A DNA stretch of 28,761 bases from JANLUX01 sp031409815 (GTDB lineage Bacteria; Bacteroidota; Bacteroidia; AKYH767-A; OLB10), in assembly GCA_031409815.1 (NCBI GenBank), contig JANNXV010000128.1:1-28761 (forward strand), in the 5' to 3' direction. The position numbers and the translations under genes are program-made. Of this stretch, positions 14,889-23,167 are shown piece by piece. The notes below the pieces were generated by a model. It was not told where the DNA came from. It saw nothing but the letters and a program-made list of their open reading frames with translations, and searched no databases. How positions within the stretch are numbered: the stretch's first letter is position 1; each line of letters begins with the position of its first letter.

Positions 14889-16040
14889 ATGAAAAAAATC
14901 TACAAATCAGTAACTTCTCTGGCATTAGGAATTCTATTGATGAACTCAACAAATGCTCAAAACAGCAATGTTAATGCTAATTCTGAAGCAGCACCAATAT
15001 CAACTCCTTCAGCAGGTATCGTATTACCATCACCAAATGCATTATTCGACATTCAATTCTCTTTCTTACCAGAAGATTCTGTTCCTACAGTATCAATTGC
15101 AGGCGCAGGAATAGTAGCTGGCGAAATTTGGGTATCTAAATGGAATGGTAATGGAATTTACCGCTTCACCCCTGGAGGATCTTATATTGACAGCTTTGTA
15201 ATTGCTGGAGTAACTGGTACACGTGCAATTACATTTGATGGAACGAATGCTTGGGTATCATATAACGGTACTACAGTGAAGAAAATTAATGCAACAACAC
15301 ACGCAGTATTGGCAACAATAACTCCTCCTGCTTTAACAGGAAGTGCTAATACAAACATCAGATGGATTACTTATGACCCTACTGCAAATAGTGGTGCTGG
15401 TGGATTCTGGATTGGAAACTATGATACGGATATTTTGCAAATTAGTATGACTGGTGCTTTATTAAATACCATTTCTGCCGGTACTCATGGATTAACCGGA
15501 ATGTACGGTGCTTCTTTTGACAACCTAAGTCCAGGTGGACCATTTGTTTGGGTTAATAACCAAGGAGATCCAACAGGCGGAGCTTCAACTGCAGTAATTG
15601 TTCAATTAGATGCTACAGGTAATCTTACCGGGGTTCAGCATGATGTTGATGCAGATTTTGGTTCAGCCGGTGGTGTTGCAGGTGGAATTTGTGTTGGTCA
15701 ATTACCAGGTCTTCCAAACTCAACAATACTTGCAGTTGATCAAGGAACAGCTACTGTTGCTTATGAATTGACAGTTACTGGTCTTAAGAAAAACGATTTT
15801 GCAAGTCAGTTAAGTATTCAACCAAATCCTTCAACAGGTTTGTTTACCATTGTTAATAAATCAAAAATCAACAATGCTGATGTAACAATTACCAACACTA
15901 AAGGTGAAGTTGTTTACACTACTCATATCAATAATTTCACGAGCGAGAAAATTGATGCTCGTCACCTTTCTAAAGGCGTTTATATGGTAACAATCAGTAA
16001 TGAAATTGGAAAGTCTACCAAATCAATGATTATTCAATAA
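14889..16040 (+). CDS. Secreted T9SS type A protein with beta-propeller-like body
   Basis: This 383-residue protein has a signal peptide MKKIYKSVTSLALGILLMNS ending NAQ, a body rich in WVSKWNGNGIYRFTPGG-like and FDGTNAWVSYNGTTVKKI-like strands (about residues 60-300) that reads as an NHL/YncE-type propeller, and a C-terminal sorting domain starting near LSIQPNPSTGLFTIVNK and ending KGVYMVTISNEIGKSTKSMI. Such proteins are exported by the T9SS and attached to the cell surface or released. The ligand or substrate is unknown. It has its own promoter and a strong terminator, so it is monocistronic. The ATG at 14889 is preferred over an upstream TTG that lies in the promoter. Confidence 0.88.
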   Translation: MKKIYKSVTSLALGILLMNSTNAQNSNVNANSEAAPISTPSAGIVLPSPNALFDIQFSFLPEDSVPTVSIAGAGIVAGEIWVSKWNGNGIYRFTPGGSYIDSFVIAGVTGTRAITFDGTNAWVSYNGTTVKKINATTHAVLATITPPALTGSANTNIRWITYDPTANSGAGGFWIGNYDTDILQISMTGALLNTISAGTHGLTGMYGASFDNLSPGGPFVWVNNQGDPTGGASTAVIVQLDATGNLTGVQHDVDADFGSAGGVAGGICVGQLPGLPNSTILAVDQGTATVAYELTVTGLKKNDFASQLSIQPNPSTGLFTIVNKSKINNADVTITNTKGEVVYTTHINNFTSEKIDARHLSKGVYMVTISNEIGKSTKSMIIQ

Positions 16041-16049
16041 ATAATTTTT

Positions 16050-16072
16050 AATTATTCCTTACCGGAATAATT
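16050..16072 (+). terminator. Hairpin just after the T9SS gene
   Basis: AATTATTCC (16050-16058) and GGAATAATT (16064-16072) form a perfect 9-bp stem with a 5-base loop, ten bases after the stop codon. It precedes the stronger terminator and may help protect the transcript's 3' end. Confidence 0.5.
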
Positions 16073-16079
16073 ATTAGCA

Positions 16080-16114
16080 CCACAGTAACAGCAATGTTAC
16101 TGTGGTTTTTTTTT
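16080..16114 (+). terminator. Strong intrinsic terminator
   Basis: CCACAGTAACA (16080-16090), loop GCAA, TGTTACTGTGG (16095-16105) is a perfect 11-bp stem, followed by nine T residues (16106-16114). It closes the T9SS gene and isolates it from the porin operon. Confidence 0.92.
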
Positions 16115-16271
16115 ATTTATAATCCAAACTCAAGCAATTCATTTAATCATTATTCGCTAATACAAATTCAATCATTATCAAATGGTTATTTCATTATTGA
16201 ATTTGTAATTTGAAAAAATAAAAAAACTCAACAAAGTTTTACAAAACAGCTTTCTCTAAAACATTCCACAC

Positions 16272-16279
16272 TATTTTTG
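16272..16279 (+). promoter_or_regulatory. Candidate Bacteroidota -7 box for the porin-imelysin operon
   Basis: TATTTTTG is a full TAnnTTTG match, 25 bases before the ATG at 16304. A TTTC (16251-16254) 17 bases upstream is the best -33 candidate and is weak. The longer frame starting with TTG at 16277 would begin inside this box and is therefore rejected. No Fur box was recognised by eye. Confidence 0.5.
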
Positions 16280-16303
16280 CGCGCCTGCAAAAAAACATAT
16301 TTA

Positions 16304-17518
16304 ATGTTAAAACATACACTACTTGTATTTACTATTCTATTACTAACCTCCATATTAAGTGTTGATGCTCAAATGCCAACGCTTAAAGATAGTGCCATGA
16401 ATAAGGACGTTTCGAGTACTGTTTTTGGTAGCTATGGTGATGCCTCTTATCAACGAAATTTTAATACTGAAACTTCTACATTAAATCTCAACAGATTTGT
16501 GCTTTTCATGGGGCATCAGTTCAATTCTAAAATTGCAGTATTTTCTGAGTTGGAAGTGGAAGACGCCAAAATTGAGGGTGGTGAAAGTGGCGGTGAAGTT
16601 TCATTAGAGCAAGCTTACATACAATTTCAATTTAACAAAAAGCAATTTTTGATTGCGGGTTTATTTACCCCTCGCATTGGTATTTTAAACGAAGATCACC
16701 TGCCAACGCAATTTAATGGTGTGGAAAGAAATATGGTTGAACGACTATTGATACCAGTTACCTGGCGAGAGCTTGGGGTTAGCTATTATGGGCGATCGCA
16801 ACAGTATCCAATAGTTTATAGTTTAGCGTTGACGAACGGATTAAACTCAGCCGGTTTTGAACATGGCTCTGGAATTAGAGGTGGCAGATTCGAAGGAAGA
16901 AATGCAAGTGCCAATAATTTTGCTTTAACAGGTGCCTTGCAGTACAATCCCGGTTATTTCAGGTTGCAAGTTTCAGGTTATTACGGTGGGAGTGTTGGTT
17001 TAAATAAGCATCAAGCCGATAGTTTACAACTATATTCAGGCATGTTTGGAACACCGGTTGTGATTGGAGAGGCTCATGCTATTTACGAGAAAAAGGGTTT
17101 TCAATGCAGGATACTTGGAACATTTGTTACTATTCCTGATGCCGATCGGATCAATACGGCCTATGCTAATAATACACCCGAAACCGAAGTAGGCGCTTAT
17201 GCTGAAGTTGGATATAACTTATTTCAGAATTTAAAAAAAGCAAAAAAGCAAAAACTAATAGCCTTTGCACGTTACGAATATTTAGACCTGAATGCTTCCC
17301 TACCAGATAATGGAATTGATGATCAAACATTAAACCAACAACATATTATTGCAGGTTTTACTTATTTGCCGATAAACAATGTGGTAATTAAAGTCGATGT
17401 AAGATTACTCAATACTGGTGATCAAAACCCTGCACTGGTTATTAATCCAAGTCCAACTACCCCACCATATGAGAATAATAACAGCTTTCTGAATATAGGA
17501 ATTGGATATAGTTTTTAA
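16304..17518 (+). CDS. Outer-membrane porin-like beta-barrel protein
   Basis: This 404-residue protein has a signal peptide (MLKHTLLVFTILLLTSILSV ending DAQ) and a chain of alternating amphipathic strands ending in phenylalanine (SFLNIGIGYSF), as outer-membrane barrels do. Segments such as FVLFMGHQFNSKIAVFSELE, GEVSLEQAYIQFQF and LIAGLFTPRIGILNEDHLP resemble the phosphate-selective porin O/P type family. It starts the operon porin-Rieske-imelysin-DUF1111, with 5 bases to the next gene. In that setting it could pass a metal complex or other small anion through the outer membrane; that role is inferred from neighbours. There is no TonB-box plug domain. Confidence 0.82.
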   Translation: MLKHTLLVFTILLLTSILSVDAQMPTLKDSAMNKDVSSTVFGSYGDASYQRNFNTETSTLNLNRFVLFMGHQFNSKIAVFSELEVEDAKIEGGESGGEVSLEQAYIQFQFNKKQFLIAGLFTPRIGILNEDHLPTQFNGVERNMVERLLIPVTWRELGVSYYGRSQQYPIVYSLALTNGLNSAGFEHGSGIRGGRFEGRNASANNFALTGALQYNPGYFRLQVSGYYGGSVGLNKHQADSLQLYSGMFGTPVVIGEAHAIYEKKGFQCRILGTFVTIPDADRINTAYANNTPETEVGAYAEVGYNLFQNLKKAKKQKLIAFARYEYLDLNASLPDNGIDDQTLNQQHIIAGFTYLPINNVVIKVDVRLLNTGDQNPALVINPSPTTPPYENNNSFLNIGIGYSF

Positions 17519-17523
17519 AACGT

Positions 17524-17946
17524 ATGGATCGCAGAAAATTTATTTCATCATCATGCTCACTTTGTATTGCGGTTGGTGCAGGAGTTGTTGTTCAGTCGCT
17601 TTCTGCATGTAAGCCCACACAAATTTACAAAACAACGGCTGTAGCCAGTCAAATAAAAGTTCCCTTATCCTTATTTGCCGAAACAGATATTCAACTGCTA
17701 AATGTTGAAAATATTGATTTCGAAATTATACTGAGAAAAATTAGTGACGGAAATTTTAGTGCATTGAAATTAATTTGCACGCATGCCGAGAATCCACTTT
17801 CAGTATCCGGAAAAAATTTTTTATGCAGTTTGCACGGAAGTCTATTTGATGAAAATGGTGAAGTTATAAAGGGACCTGCAGAAAACCCTTTAAAAAAATT
17901 CAATACACAAGTTTCACAAGAGGAAATTGTAATTACTATTTATTAA
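17524..17946 (+). CDS. Envelope Rieske [2Fe-2S] protein with Tat-like/lipoprotein signal
   Basis: This 140-residue protein has an intact Rieske cluster site: C85-T-H87 and C101-S-L-H104, followed by GSLFDENGEVIKGPAENPL, the usual loop of small Rieske proteins. The N-terminus MDRRKFISSSCSLCIAVGAG carries the twin arginines expected of a Tat substrate, and LSAC at 26-29 is a good lipobox, so the folded iron-sulfur protein is probably exported and lipid-anchored. It is not part of a bc1/b6f complex here: no cytochrome b gene is near. Sitting five bases after the porin and seven before imelysin, it probably passes electrons to or from the di-haem protein two genes on. The redox partner is inferred from order. 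Confidence 0.9.
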   Translation: MDRRKFISSSCSLCIAVGAGVVVQSLSACKPTQIYKTTAVASQIKVPLSLFAETDIQLLNVENIDFEIILRKISDGNFSALKLICTHAENPLSVSGKNFLCSLHGSLFDENGEVIKGPAENPLKKFNTQVSQEEIVITIY

Positions 17947-17953
17947 AAACAAA

Positions 17954-19024
17954 ATGAAACAAATTTCCATTGCAATCATTATTTTATTCCTTTTTAATTC
18001 ATGTAAGAAAAATGAAGATGATACTACTAATACAACTTTTAGTTTTACTGAGTTAGAAGGACAGGTGCTAACTGGTTTTGCAAACGATTTAGTTAACCCA
18101 AATTATAATGACTTAGAGTCAAAAACAAATGCATTGTATTTAGCTGTACTTAATTTAAACGATTCAACAATTAACACCAAACTCATAATTGCACAAAATC
18201 AATGGAGAATAGCAAGAGCTTCATGGGAACAAAGTGAAGCGTTTATTTTCGGGCCGGTAGAAGATTTCAACTACGACCCGATTATGGATACCTGGCCGGT
18301 TAACCGAGTAGACATGGATTCGTTGCTAGCAAGCTCCAACCCACTATCTCCCACAGATATTGATGTGCTTCCTTATTCATTAAAAGGGTATCACCCGATA
18401 GAATACATGCTATTTGGAAATGGCGGTTCTAAAATTGCTGCTGATTTTACCCAGCGTGAATTGCAATATCTGGTTACACTAACGCAGAGTTTATTAAACA
18501 CCACCGTTGCGCTTCGAAAAAGTTGGGATGTTAACCAACAAAATTTTACAAAAGAATTGGTGCAAGCCGGTAACGGAAGCACACGCTATGCAACCCGACT
18601 AGATGCCTTTACTACCATCGTAAATGCAATGGCAGGAATATGTGATGAAGTTGCCAATGGCAAAATGGAAGAACCATTTTTTGCTCAGGATTCGACTCTC
18701 GAAGAATCGCAATTTTCGCATAACTCAACTGCCGATTTTAAAAACAACATAACCGGTGTGTTAAATGCTTACCTGAGCAAATACAAAACCGAAGGGCATG
18801 GCTTAAATGAGTTGGTGGCTTCAAAAAATATTTCGCTCGACAATAAACTTCAATCACAAATTAATACTGCAATTGCATCTTTCGACAATATTGACAGCAA
18901 TTATGGAGCAGCTATTTACACACAACCTGTGCAGATTATTAACGCACAAAATGCCATCAATACTTTAAGAGTTACTATCGAAGCCGAACTCCTGAATTTT
19001 ATAATTACTAACGTTAAAGATTAA
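17954..19024 (+). CDS. Imelysin-family (M75) lipoprotein
   Basis: The 356-residue protein starts with a short lipoprotein signal, MKQISIAIIILFLFNSC, with the lipidated Cys at 17, followed by KKNEDD. The body is the imelysin helical fold; the hallmark GxHxxE is G145-Y-H147-P-I-E150 in the stretch KGYHPIEYMLFG, and WRIARASWEQSEAFIFGPVE (84-103) is typical. Imelysin-like proteins (ICMP, IrpA, EfeO) are periplasmic or lipid-anchored and usually iron-regulated; the family is thought to bind metal through the GxHxxE motif rather than being a protease. Its operon position between two predicted redox proteins fits an iron-acquisition or iron-oxidation role, as in EfeUOB, where an imelysin protein works with a haem peroxidase. 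Confidence 0.92.
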   Translation: MKQISIAIIILFLFNSCKKNEDDTTNTTFSFTELEGQVLTGFANDLVNPNYNDLESKTNALYLAVLNLNDSTINTKLIIAQNQWRIARASWEQSEAFIFGPVEDFNYDPIMDTWPVNRVDMDSLLASSNPLSPTDIDVLPYSLKGYHPIEYMLFGNGGSKIAADFTQRELQYLVTLTQSLLNTTVALRKSWDVNQQNFTKELVQAGNGSTRYATRLDAFTTIVNAMAGICDEVANGKMEEPFFAQDSTLEESQFSHNSTADFKNNITGVLNAYLSKYKTEGHGLNELVASKNISLDNKLQSQINTAIASFDNIDSNYGAAIYTQPVQIINAQNAINTLRVTIEAELLNFIITNVKD

Positions 19025-19029
19025 GTAAA

Positions 19030-20403
19030 GTGAATAGAATTAAATTTTTCCTATTACTGTTTTCCTGCATTACCTTACTTAGTAGGTGCAGAAAACCAGC
19101 TGATTTTTCGGAAGAAAATTTTGACGAGCGATTTAGTGGTGGTTCACAAACTGCATTTGATAATAGCTCTAAAGCTTTTTCTCATGAGTTTAACGATCTG
19201 ACAAATTATGATTTAACAATACATGAAATTGGTGATGCCGGATTTGAACAAACATTTGTAACTGCACCGGCTCCTTTTAATAGTGGACTTGGACCAGCGT
19301 TTAATAACGTGTCTTGTATTTCCTGTCATCATAATGATGGAAGAGGAGTTCCCACAGTTGGCTCACAAGAATCAGCCTTGCTTATCAGAATCAGCCTACC
19401 CGGTTCAGGTAGAAATGGTGATGCAATAGCCGTTCCGGGATATGGCACGCAAATTCAGGACAATGCTATTTTTGGAGTAGCACCTGAATGTAAAATAGTT
19501 ATCAACTATACTTATCAATCCTATTCATTTGCTGATGGAGAAAGTTATGAAATAAGAACACCAACTTATTCGCTAAGCAATTTCAGCGTACCAATAAGTG
19601 GAAGCTATCATTTGTCGCCTCGTTTGGCACCACCTGTTTTTGGACTTGGGTTACTGGAAGCTGTGGCCGAACAAAACATTGTTTCAAGGGCTGATGTGTA
19701 CGATAATGACAATGATGGAATAAGTGGAAAACCAAACTATGTTTGGGACCCTTACTTGCAAAAAAGAATGTTAGGACGATTTGGATTGAAAGCAAATACT
19801 GCCACCTTACTAACTCAAGTTGCTGCTGCTTATAATAACGATATGGGCATTACCAGCTATGTTTTTGCAAATGAAACTACGCATGGACAGCAACAAACAG
19901 ACAATATTTATGATGACCCTGAACTAGCCGACAGTATTTTAAATGCTGTTAAATTTTATATCCAAACATTACAGGTGCCAGCCCGAAGAAATGTTACCGA
20001 TCCTCAAATAATAAGAGGTAAACAAATTTTTACATCTGCTAAATGCGCCAGCTGCCATACACCCGTTTTAAATACAACTGTTAATGTTGCATTCCCTTCC
20101 TTAAGCAATCAACGTATTCAGCCTTTCTCTGATTTGTTATTGCACGATATGGGACCAGGTCTAGCTGATAATCGTGCAGACTTTGATGCCGATGGACAAG
20201 AATGGAGAACTTCACCTTTGTGGGGTCTGGGATTGTTCGAAACCGTAAATTATCCTGCCTACTATCTGCATGATGGAAGAGCACGTACAATTACTGAAGC
20301 CATTATGTGGCATGGAGGTGAAGCCTCCCAATCTGTCAACTATGTTAAACAACTAAGTAGAGCAGATCGTCAGGCTTTACTAAAATTTTTAAAGTCGCTT
20401 TAG
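19030..20403 (+). CDS. Di-haem oxidoreductase-like (DUF1111/DHOR) cytochrome c protein
   Basis: A 457-residue c-type cytochrome with two haem sites, C96-I-S-C99-H100 and C339-A-S-C342-H343. SCISCHHNDGRGVP (95-108), the calcium-loop-like DNDNDGISGKPN (225-236), and the C-terminal RTSPLWGLGLFETVNYPAYY and LHDGRARTITEAIMWHGGEA are standard for the DUF1111 family (distant relatives of di-haem peroxidases and MauG). The start is GTG at 19030, five bases after imelysin. The signal MNRIKFFLLLFSCITLLSRC has two candidate lipidation cysteines (13 and 20), neither in a perfect lipobox. Imelysin next to DUF1111 is a recurrent gene pair in other bacteria. It may oxidise Fe(II) or the iron carrier, receiving electrons via the Rieske protein; this is inference. 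Confidence 0.93.
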   Translation: MNRIKFFLLLFSCITLLSRCRKPADFSEENFDERFSGGSQTAFDNSSKAFSHEFNDLTNYDLTIHEIGDAGFEQTFVTAPAPFNSGLGPAFNNVSCISCHHNDGRGVPTVGSQESALLIRISLPGSGRNGDAIAVPGYGTQIQDNAIFGVAPECKIVINYTYQSYSFADGESYEIRTPTYSLSNFSVPISGSYHLSPRLAPPVFGLGLLEAVAEQNIVSRADVYDNDNDGISGKPNYVWDPYLQKRMLGRFGLKANTATLLTQVAAAYNNDMGITSYVFANETTHGQQQTDNIYDDPELADSILNAVKFYIQTLQVPARRNVTDPQIIRGKQIFTSAKCASCHTPVLNTTVNVAFPSLSNQRIQPFSDLLLHDMGPGLADNRADFDADGQEWRTSPLWGLGLFETVNYPAYYLHDGRARTITEAIMWHGGEASQSVNYVKQLSRADRQALLKFLKSL

Positions 20404-20440
20404 AAATATTTTTAATATTATTTTTAAAATATGCAAAAAG

Positions 20441-20448
20441 TATATTTG
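20441..20448 (+). promoter_or_regulatory. Possible internal -7 box before the hydrolase gene
   Basis: TATATTTG is a full TAnnTTTG match, but lies only 4 bases before the preferred ATG at 20452, which would make the transcript start at or inside the coding region. It may be chance in an AT-rich gap. Confidence 0.2.
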
Positions 20449-20451
20449 CAA

Positions 20452-21873
20452 ATGCTAAAGAAAGTATGGTTATTTCTATTTCTCATTGTAAGCTGTAAAC
20501 AACCTGAGACAAATGTTGATGCTAGATCTACAACGTCCAACATTTCGGACTCTCTTTCAAATGCTGAATCAAAAAAAGTTGATAATTTTAAATCAGGAAT
20601 TGTAAATGATGCTATTGGTGTTTTAACTAACCCATCACAAACCTTTGCACTTTATCTACCAAAAAGTTATACCAATTCACAAACCTATCCTGTAGTATTT
20701 TTTTTCGATGCTCATGCAGCAGGCCGTTTACCACTTGATAAATATGCTTTGTTGGCAGATGAATTTAATTTTATTCTCATCGGCTCCAACAATTCCAAAA
20801 ATGGTATGCAACCCGATGCATTAATGAATATTGCAAACGACTTAATTTCAGATGTTCAAAAACGTTTTCCTATCGATAGCAAACGACAATATCTTGCAGG
20901 GTTTTCAGGTGGATCAAGAGTTGCTGGTATGGTTGCCATGCAAACACCTGCTATTGCCGGATTGATAGCGTGCTCGGCAGGCATCAATTTAAGTAATCAA
21001 AAAAATTTACCATTTGCAGTAGTTGCAATAACAGGTAAAGAAGACTTTAACATGACTGAACTTGTCACACTTAGTAAAACGTTAGCCAAAACCGCAGTGC
21101 CACATCAACTACTGTTGTTTGACGGAAAACATGTATGGTGTCCTAACTCAACAATGAAAGATGCCTTTTTATTTCTGGAAACAGTAGCAATGAAGAATCA
21201 AACTGCATCAACAAATAATGCTTTACTCAACAATTTTAAAACAACAACAGAAAAAGAAGCAATAAAAATGCAGGCTGCTAACAAGTTGGTTGAAGCAGCA
21301 AACAATTATGAGAAACTGATACATTATTTAAGCGGATTACATGATACAAAAAAGTATGAGCGTTCATTGCAATCCATTCTCCAAAGTAAAAACTATCAAA
21401 CAGAGCTTTCAAAGAACAACCAATTAATTGCTCAGGAGAATCAAATGAGAGAGCAGTATTATCAATCATTTGGAAAAGAAATAAGCTGGTGGAACAACGA
21501 AGTGACGAAAATCAATGATGAAATTCAAAGGCAGGGAAAAAGCGATATGGTTTTTATGTTGAAACGACTGCTTGGTTCACTTAGCCTTGCCTCTTATATG
21601 CAAGCTAACGCTGCTATAAGTGCCAACGAATTAAAAAAAGCTGAATACATTTTACAGATTTACCAGCTGGTTGATCCCACAAATACTGAAGCATGGTATT
21701 TAAGTGCCGGTGTTCATGCCAAACTAGGTAACACTTTAGTAAGTTTGCAGGAATTAAGCAAAGCTGTTAATTTATCCTTTAAGGATCGGGATAGACTAAT
21801 TAATGATCCAATGTTCAACAGTATTTCATCCACTCCGGAATTTAACGGAGTATTAAATAATATTAAGCCATAA
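20452..21873 (+). CDS. Alpha/beta-hydrolase lipoprotein with C-terminal TPR-like helices
   Basis: This 473-residue protein begins MLKKVWLFLFLIVSC, a short lipoprotein signal with Cys 15 in an IVSC lipobox. Residues about 60-245 form an alpha/beta hydrolase of the esterase/PHB-depolymerase-like type: YPVVFFFDAHAAGR, the nucleophile elbow GFSGGSR, and the likely acid D198 in GKEDF and H227 in DGKHVW. After a helical linker, the last 80 residues (ANAAISANELKKAEYILQIY and further NTEAWYLSAGVHAKLGNTLV) look like tetratricopeptide repeats. An upstream in-frame ATG (20431) would add MQKVYLQ. It follows the di-haem gene by 48 bases and precedes the ATP-grasp gene by 22. The substrate could be an ester such as a siderophore, by context only. 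Confidence 0.85.
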   Translation: MLKKVWLFLFLIVSCKQPETNVDARSTTSNISDSLSNAESKKVDNFKSGIVNDAIGVLTNPSQTFALYLPKSYTNSQTYPVVFFFDAHAAGRLPLDKYALLADEFNFILIGSNNSKNGMQPDALMNIANDLISDVQKRFPIDSKRQYLAGFSGGSRVAGMVAMQTPAIAGLIACSAGINLSNQKNLPFAVVAITGKEDFNMTELVTLSKTLAKTAVPHQLLLFDGKHVWCPNSTMKDAFLFLETVAMKNQTASTNNALLNNFKTTTEKEAIKMQAANKLVEAANNYEKLIHYLSGLHDTKKYERSLQSILQSKNYQTELSKNNQLIAQENQMREQYYQSFGKEISWWNNEVTKINDEIQRQGKSDMVFMLKRLLGSLSLASYMQANAAISANELKKAEYILQIYQLVDPTNTEAWYLSAGVHAKLGNTLVSLQELSKAVNLSFKDRDRLINDPMFNSISSTPEFNGVLNNIKP

Positions 21874-21895
21874 TTATTTTTAACAAACCACAACA

Positions 21896-23086
21896 ATGAT
21901 TCCATTTATACGTGAGCGCTATAACAAAGCTTTTACAGCTCAAAAGTACCAAGCATTTATTAATGACATGAATAATACATTTCATTATGATATTGAATTT
22001 CGCATTTCTGAGACACCGGTATTTCTTGACAAACAATTCAAACAACAATTGGTTGAAGCCGGAGAAGAAATAATAGATGTAATTCTAAAAGATGATTTTA
22101 AAAAAATCACTGAAGCTGCAATGCCTCCTCAATGTGTTGTTCCTAACGAAAATGATCACACGCATTTATTGGCAATTGATTTTGCTATTTGTGATGATGG
22201 AAACGGTGGTTTTATACCTCAGTTGATCGAATTACAGGGATTCGCCTCTCTTTATTGTTACCAGGAATGGTTATCTGAAATGTATCAGAAACATTTTATT
22301 TTACCTGCCGGTTTCGACAATAAATTTAATGGTTACACGCACCAAAGTTTAATTGAGCGCTTTAAGAAAGTAATACTTGGAAAACACAAAAAGGAAAATG
22401 TAGTATTGCTGGAGATAGAACCGTGGAAGCAAAAAACGCAAATTGATTTTTATTGCTCACAGAAATACCTGGGCATACCTGTAGTTGATTTAAAAGATGT
22501 AATTCTTGAAGGACGACAATTATTCTACAAATCAGATGGAATTAAAACGCCTATACACCGTATTTATAACCGTGTAATATTTGACGATTTGTTGCAACGA
22601 AAAGATTTGAAGTTGCAATTTAATATGACCGAAGAAGTAGATGTTGAATGGGTATCGCACCCCAATTGGTTTTTCAGAATCAGTAAATACACGATGCCGT
22701 TTCTTAAAAGCAAATATGTACCGGAAACATTTTTCCTGAAAGATTTAAAAACCATTCCTACAGATCTTGAAAACTGGGTATTGAAACCATTATTTTCATT
22801 TTCAGGACAGGGTGTAATATTTGATGTGACGAAAAAAGACATTACTGCGATCAAAGATGTATCGAACTATATACTTCAACGAAAAGTAACCTACGCTGAA
22901 GCCATACAATCGCCCACAGGACCTGTTAAAGGCGAAATTCGCTTACTGTATTTATGGAACGATGGTGAGGCGCGTCCACAACTTACACTTAACCTGGGCC
23001 GAATGAGCAAAGGGAAAATGATTGGTGTACGCTACAACCAGGATTTAGATTGGGTGGGTGCCACTAGCTATTTCTTGGAAGTGTAA
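21896..23086 (+). CDS. Uncharacterised ATP-grasp-like protein
   Basis: I do not recognise a characterised homologue for this 396-residue cytoplasmic protein (no signal peptide). Its C-terminal half looks like an ATP-grasp ligase: WVLKPLFSFSGQGVIFDV (294-311) as the lysine-bearing strand and glycine-rich loop, NYILQRKV (324-331) as the adenine-linker strand, GEIRLLYLW (346-354) and NLGRMSKGK (366-374) as candidate metal- and phosphate-binding residues. ATP-grasp enzymes join a carboxylate to an amine or thiol. The N-terminal half (1-200) has LIELQGFASLYCYQEWL, unlike the common families. It is the last gene of the operon and ends before a hairpin; why a cytoplasmic ligase belongs with envelope redox proteins is unclear. 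Confidence 0.78.
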   Translation: MIPFIRERYNKAFTAQKYQAFINDMNNTFHYDIEFRISETPVFLDKQFKQQLVEAGEEIIDVILKDDFKKITEAAMPPQCVVPNENDHTHLLAIDFAICDDGNGGFIPQLIELQGFASLYCYQEWLSEMYQKHFILPAGFDNKFNGYTHQSLIERFKKVILGKHKKENVVLLEIEPWKQKTQIDFYCSQKYLGIPVVDLKDVILEGRQLFYKSDGIKTPIHRIYNRVIFDDLLQRKDLKLQFNMTEEVDVEWVSHPNWFFRISKYTMPFLKSKYVPETFFLKDLKTIPTDLENWVLKPLFSFSGQGVIFDVTKKDITAIKDVSNYILQRKVTYAEAIQSPTGPVKGEIRLLYLWNDGEARPQLTLNLGRMSKGKMIGVRYNQDLDWVGATSYFLEV

Positions 23087-23108
23087 TCATTTAATTTGGG
23101 GATATTGA

Positions 23109-23167
23109 GATTTAGTATTTTAGGATGTAAATACAAACATCCTAAATCCAAAAGTCCACACATCTTA
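23109..23167. repeat. Solo word-repeat palindrome / probable two-way terminator between convergent genes
   Basis: TTTAGGATGT (23119-23128) and ACATCCTAAA (23137-23146) form a perfect 10-bp stem with an 8-base loop; flanking GATTTA/TAAATC words extend it imperfectly. The right side contains ACATCCTAAATCC (23137-23149), identical to part of the repeat beside paaJ. The stop codon TAA of the CDGSH gene (23165-23167) lies in the word GATTTAAG. The genes on both sides converge here, so it likely ends both transcripts. Confidence 0.75.

Noticed and set aside
16277..16303. TTG start 9 codons upstream for the porin
   Set aside because: It overlaps the TATTTTTG box; the ATG at 16304 starts the signal peptide.
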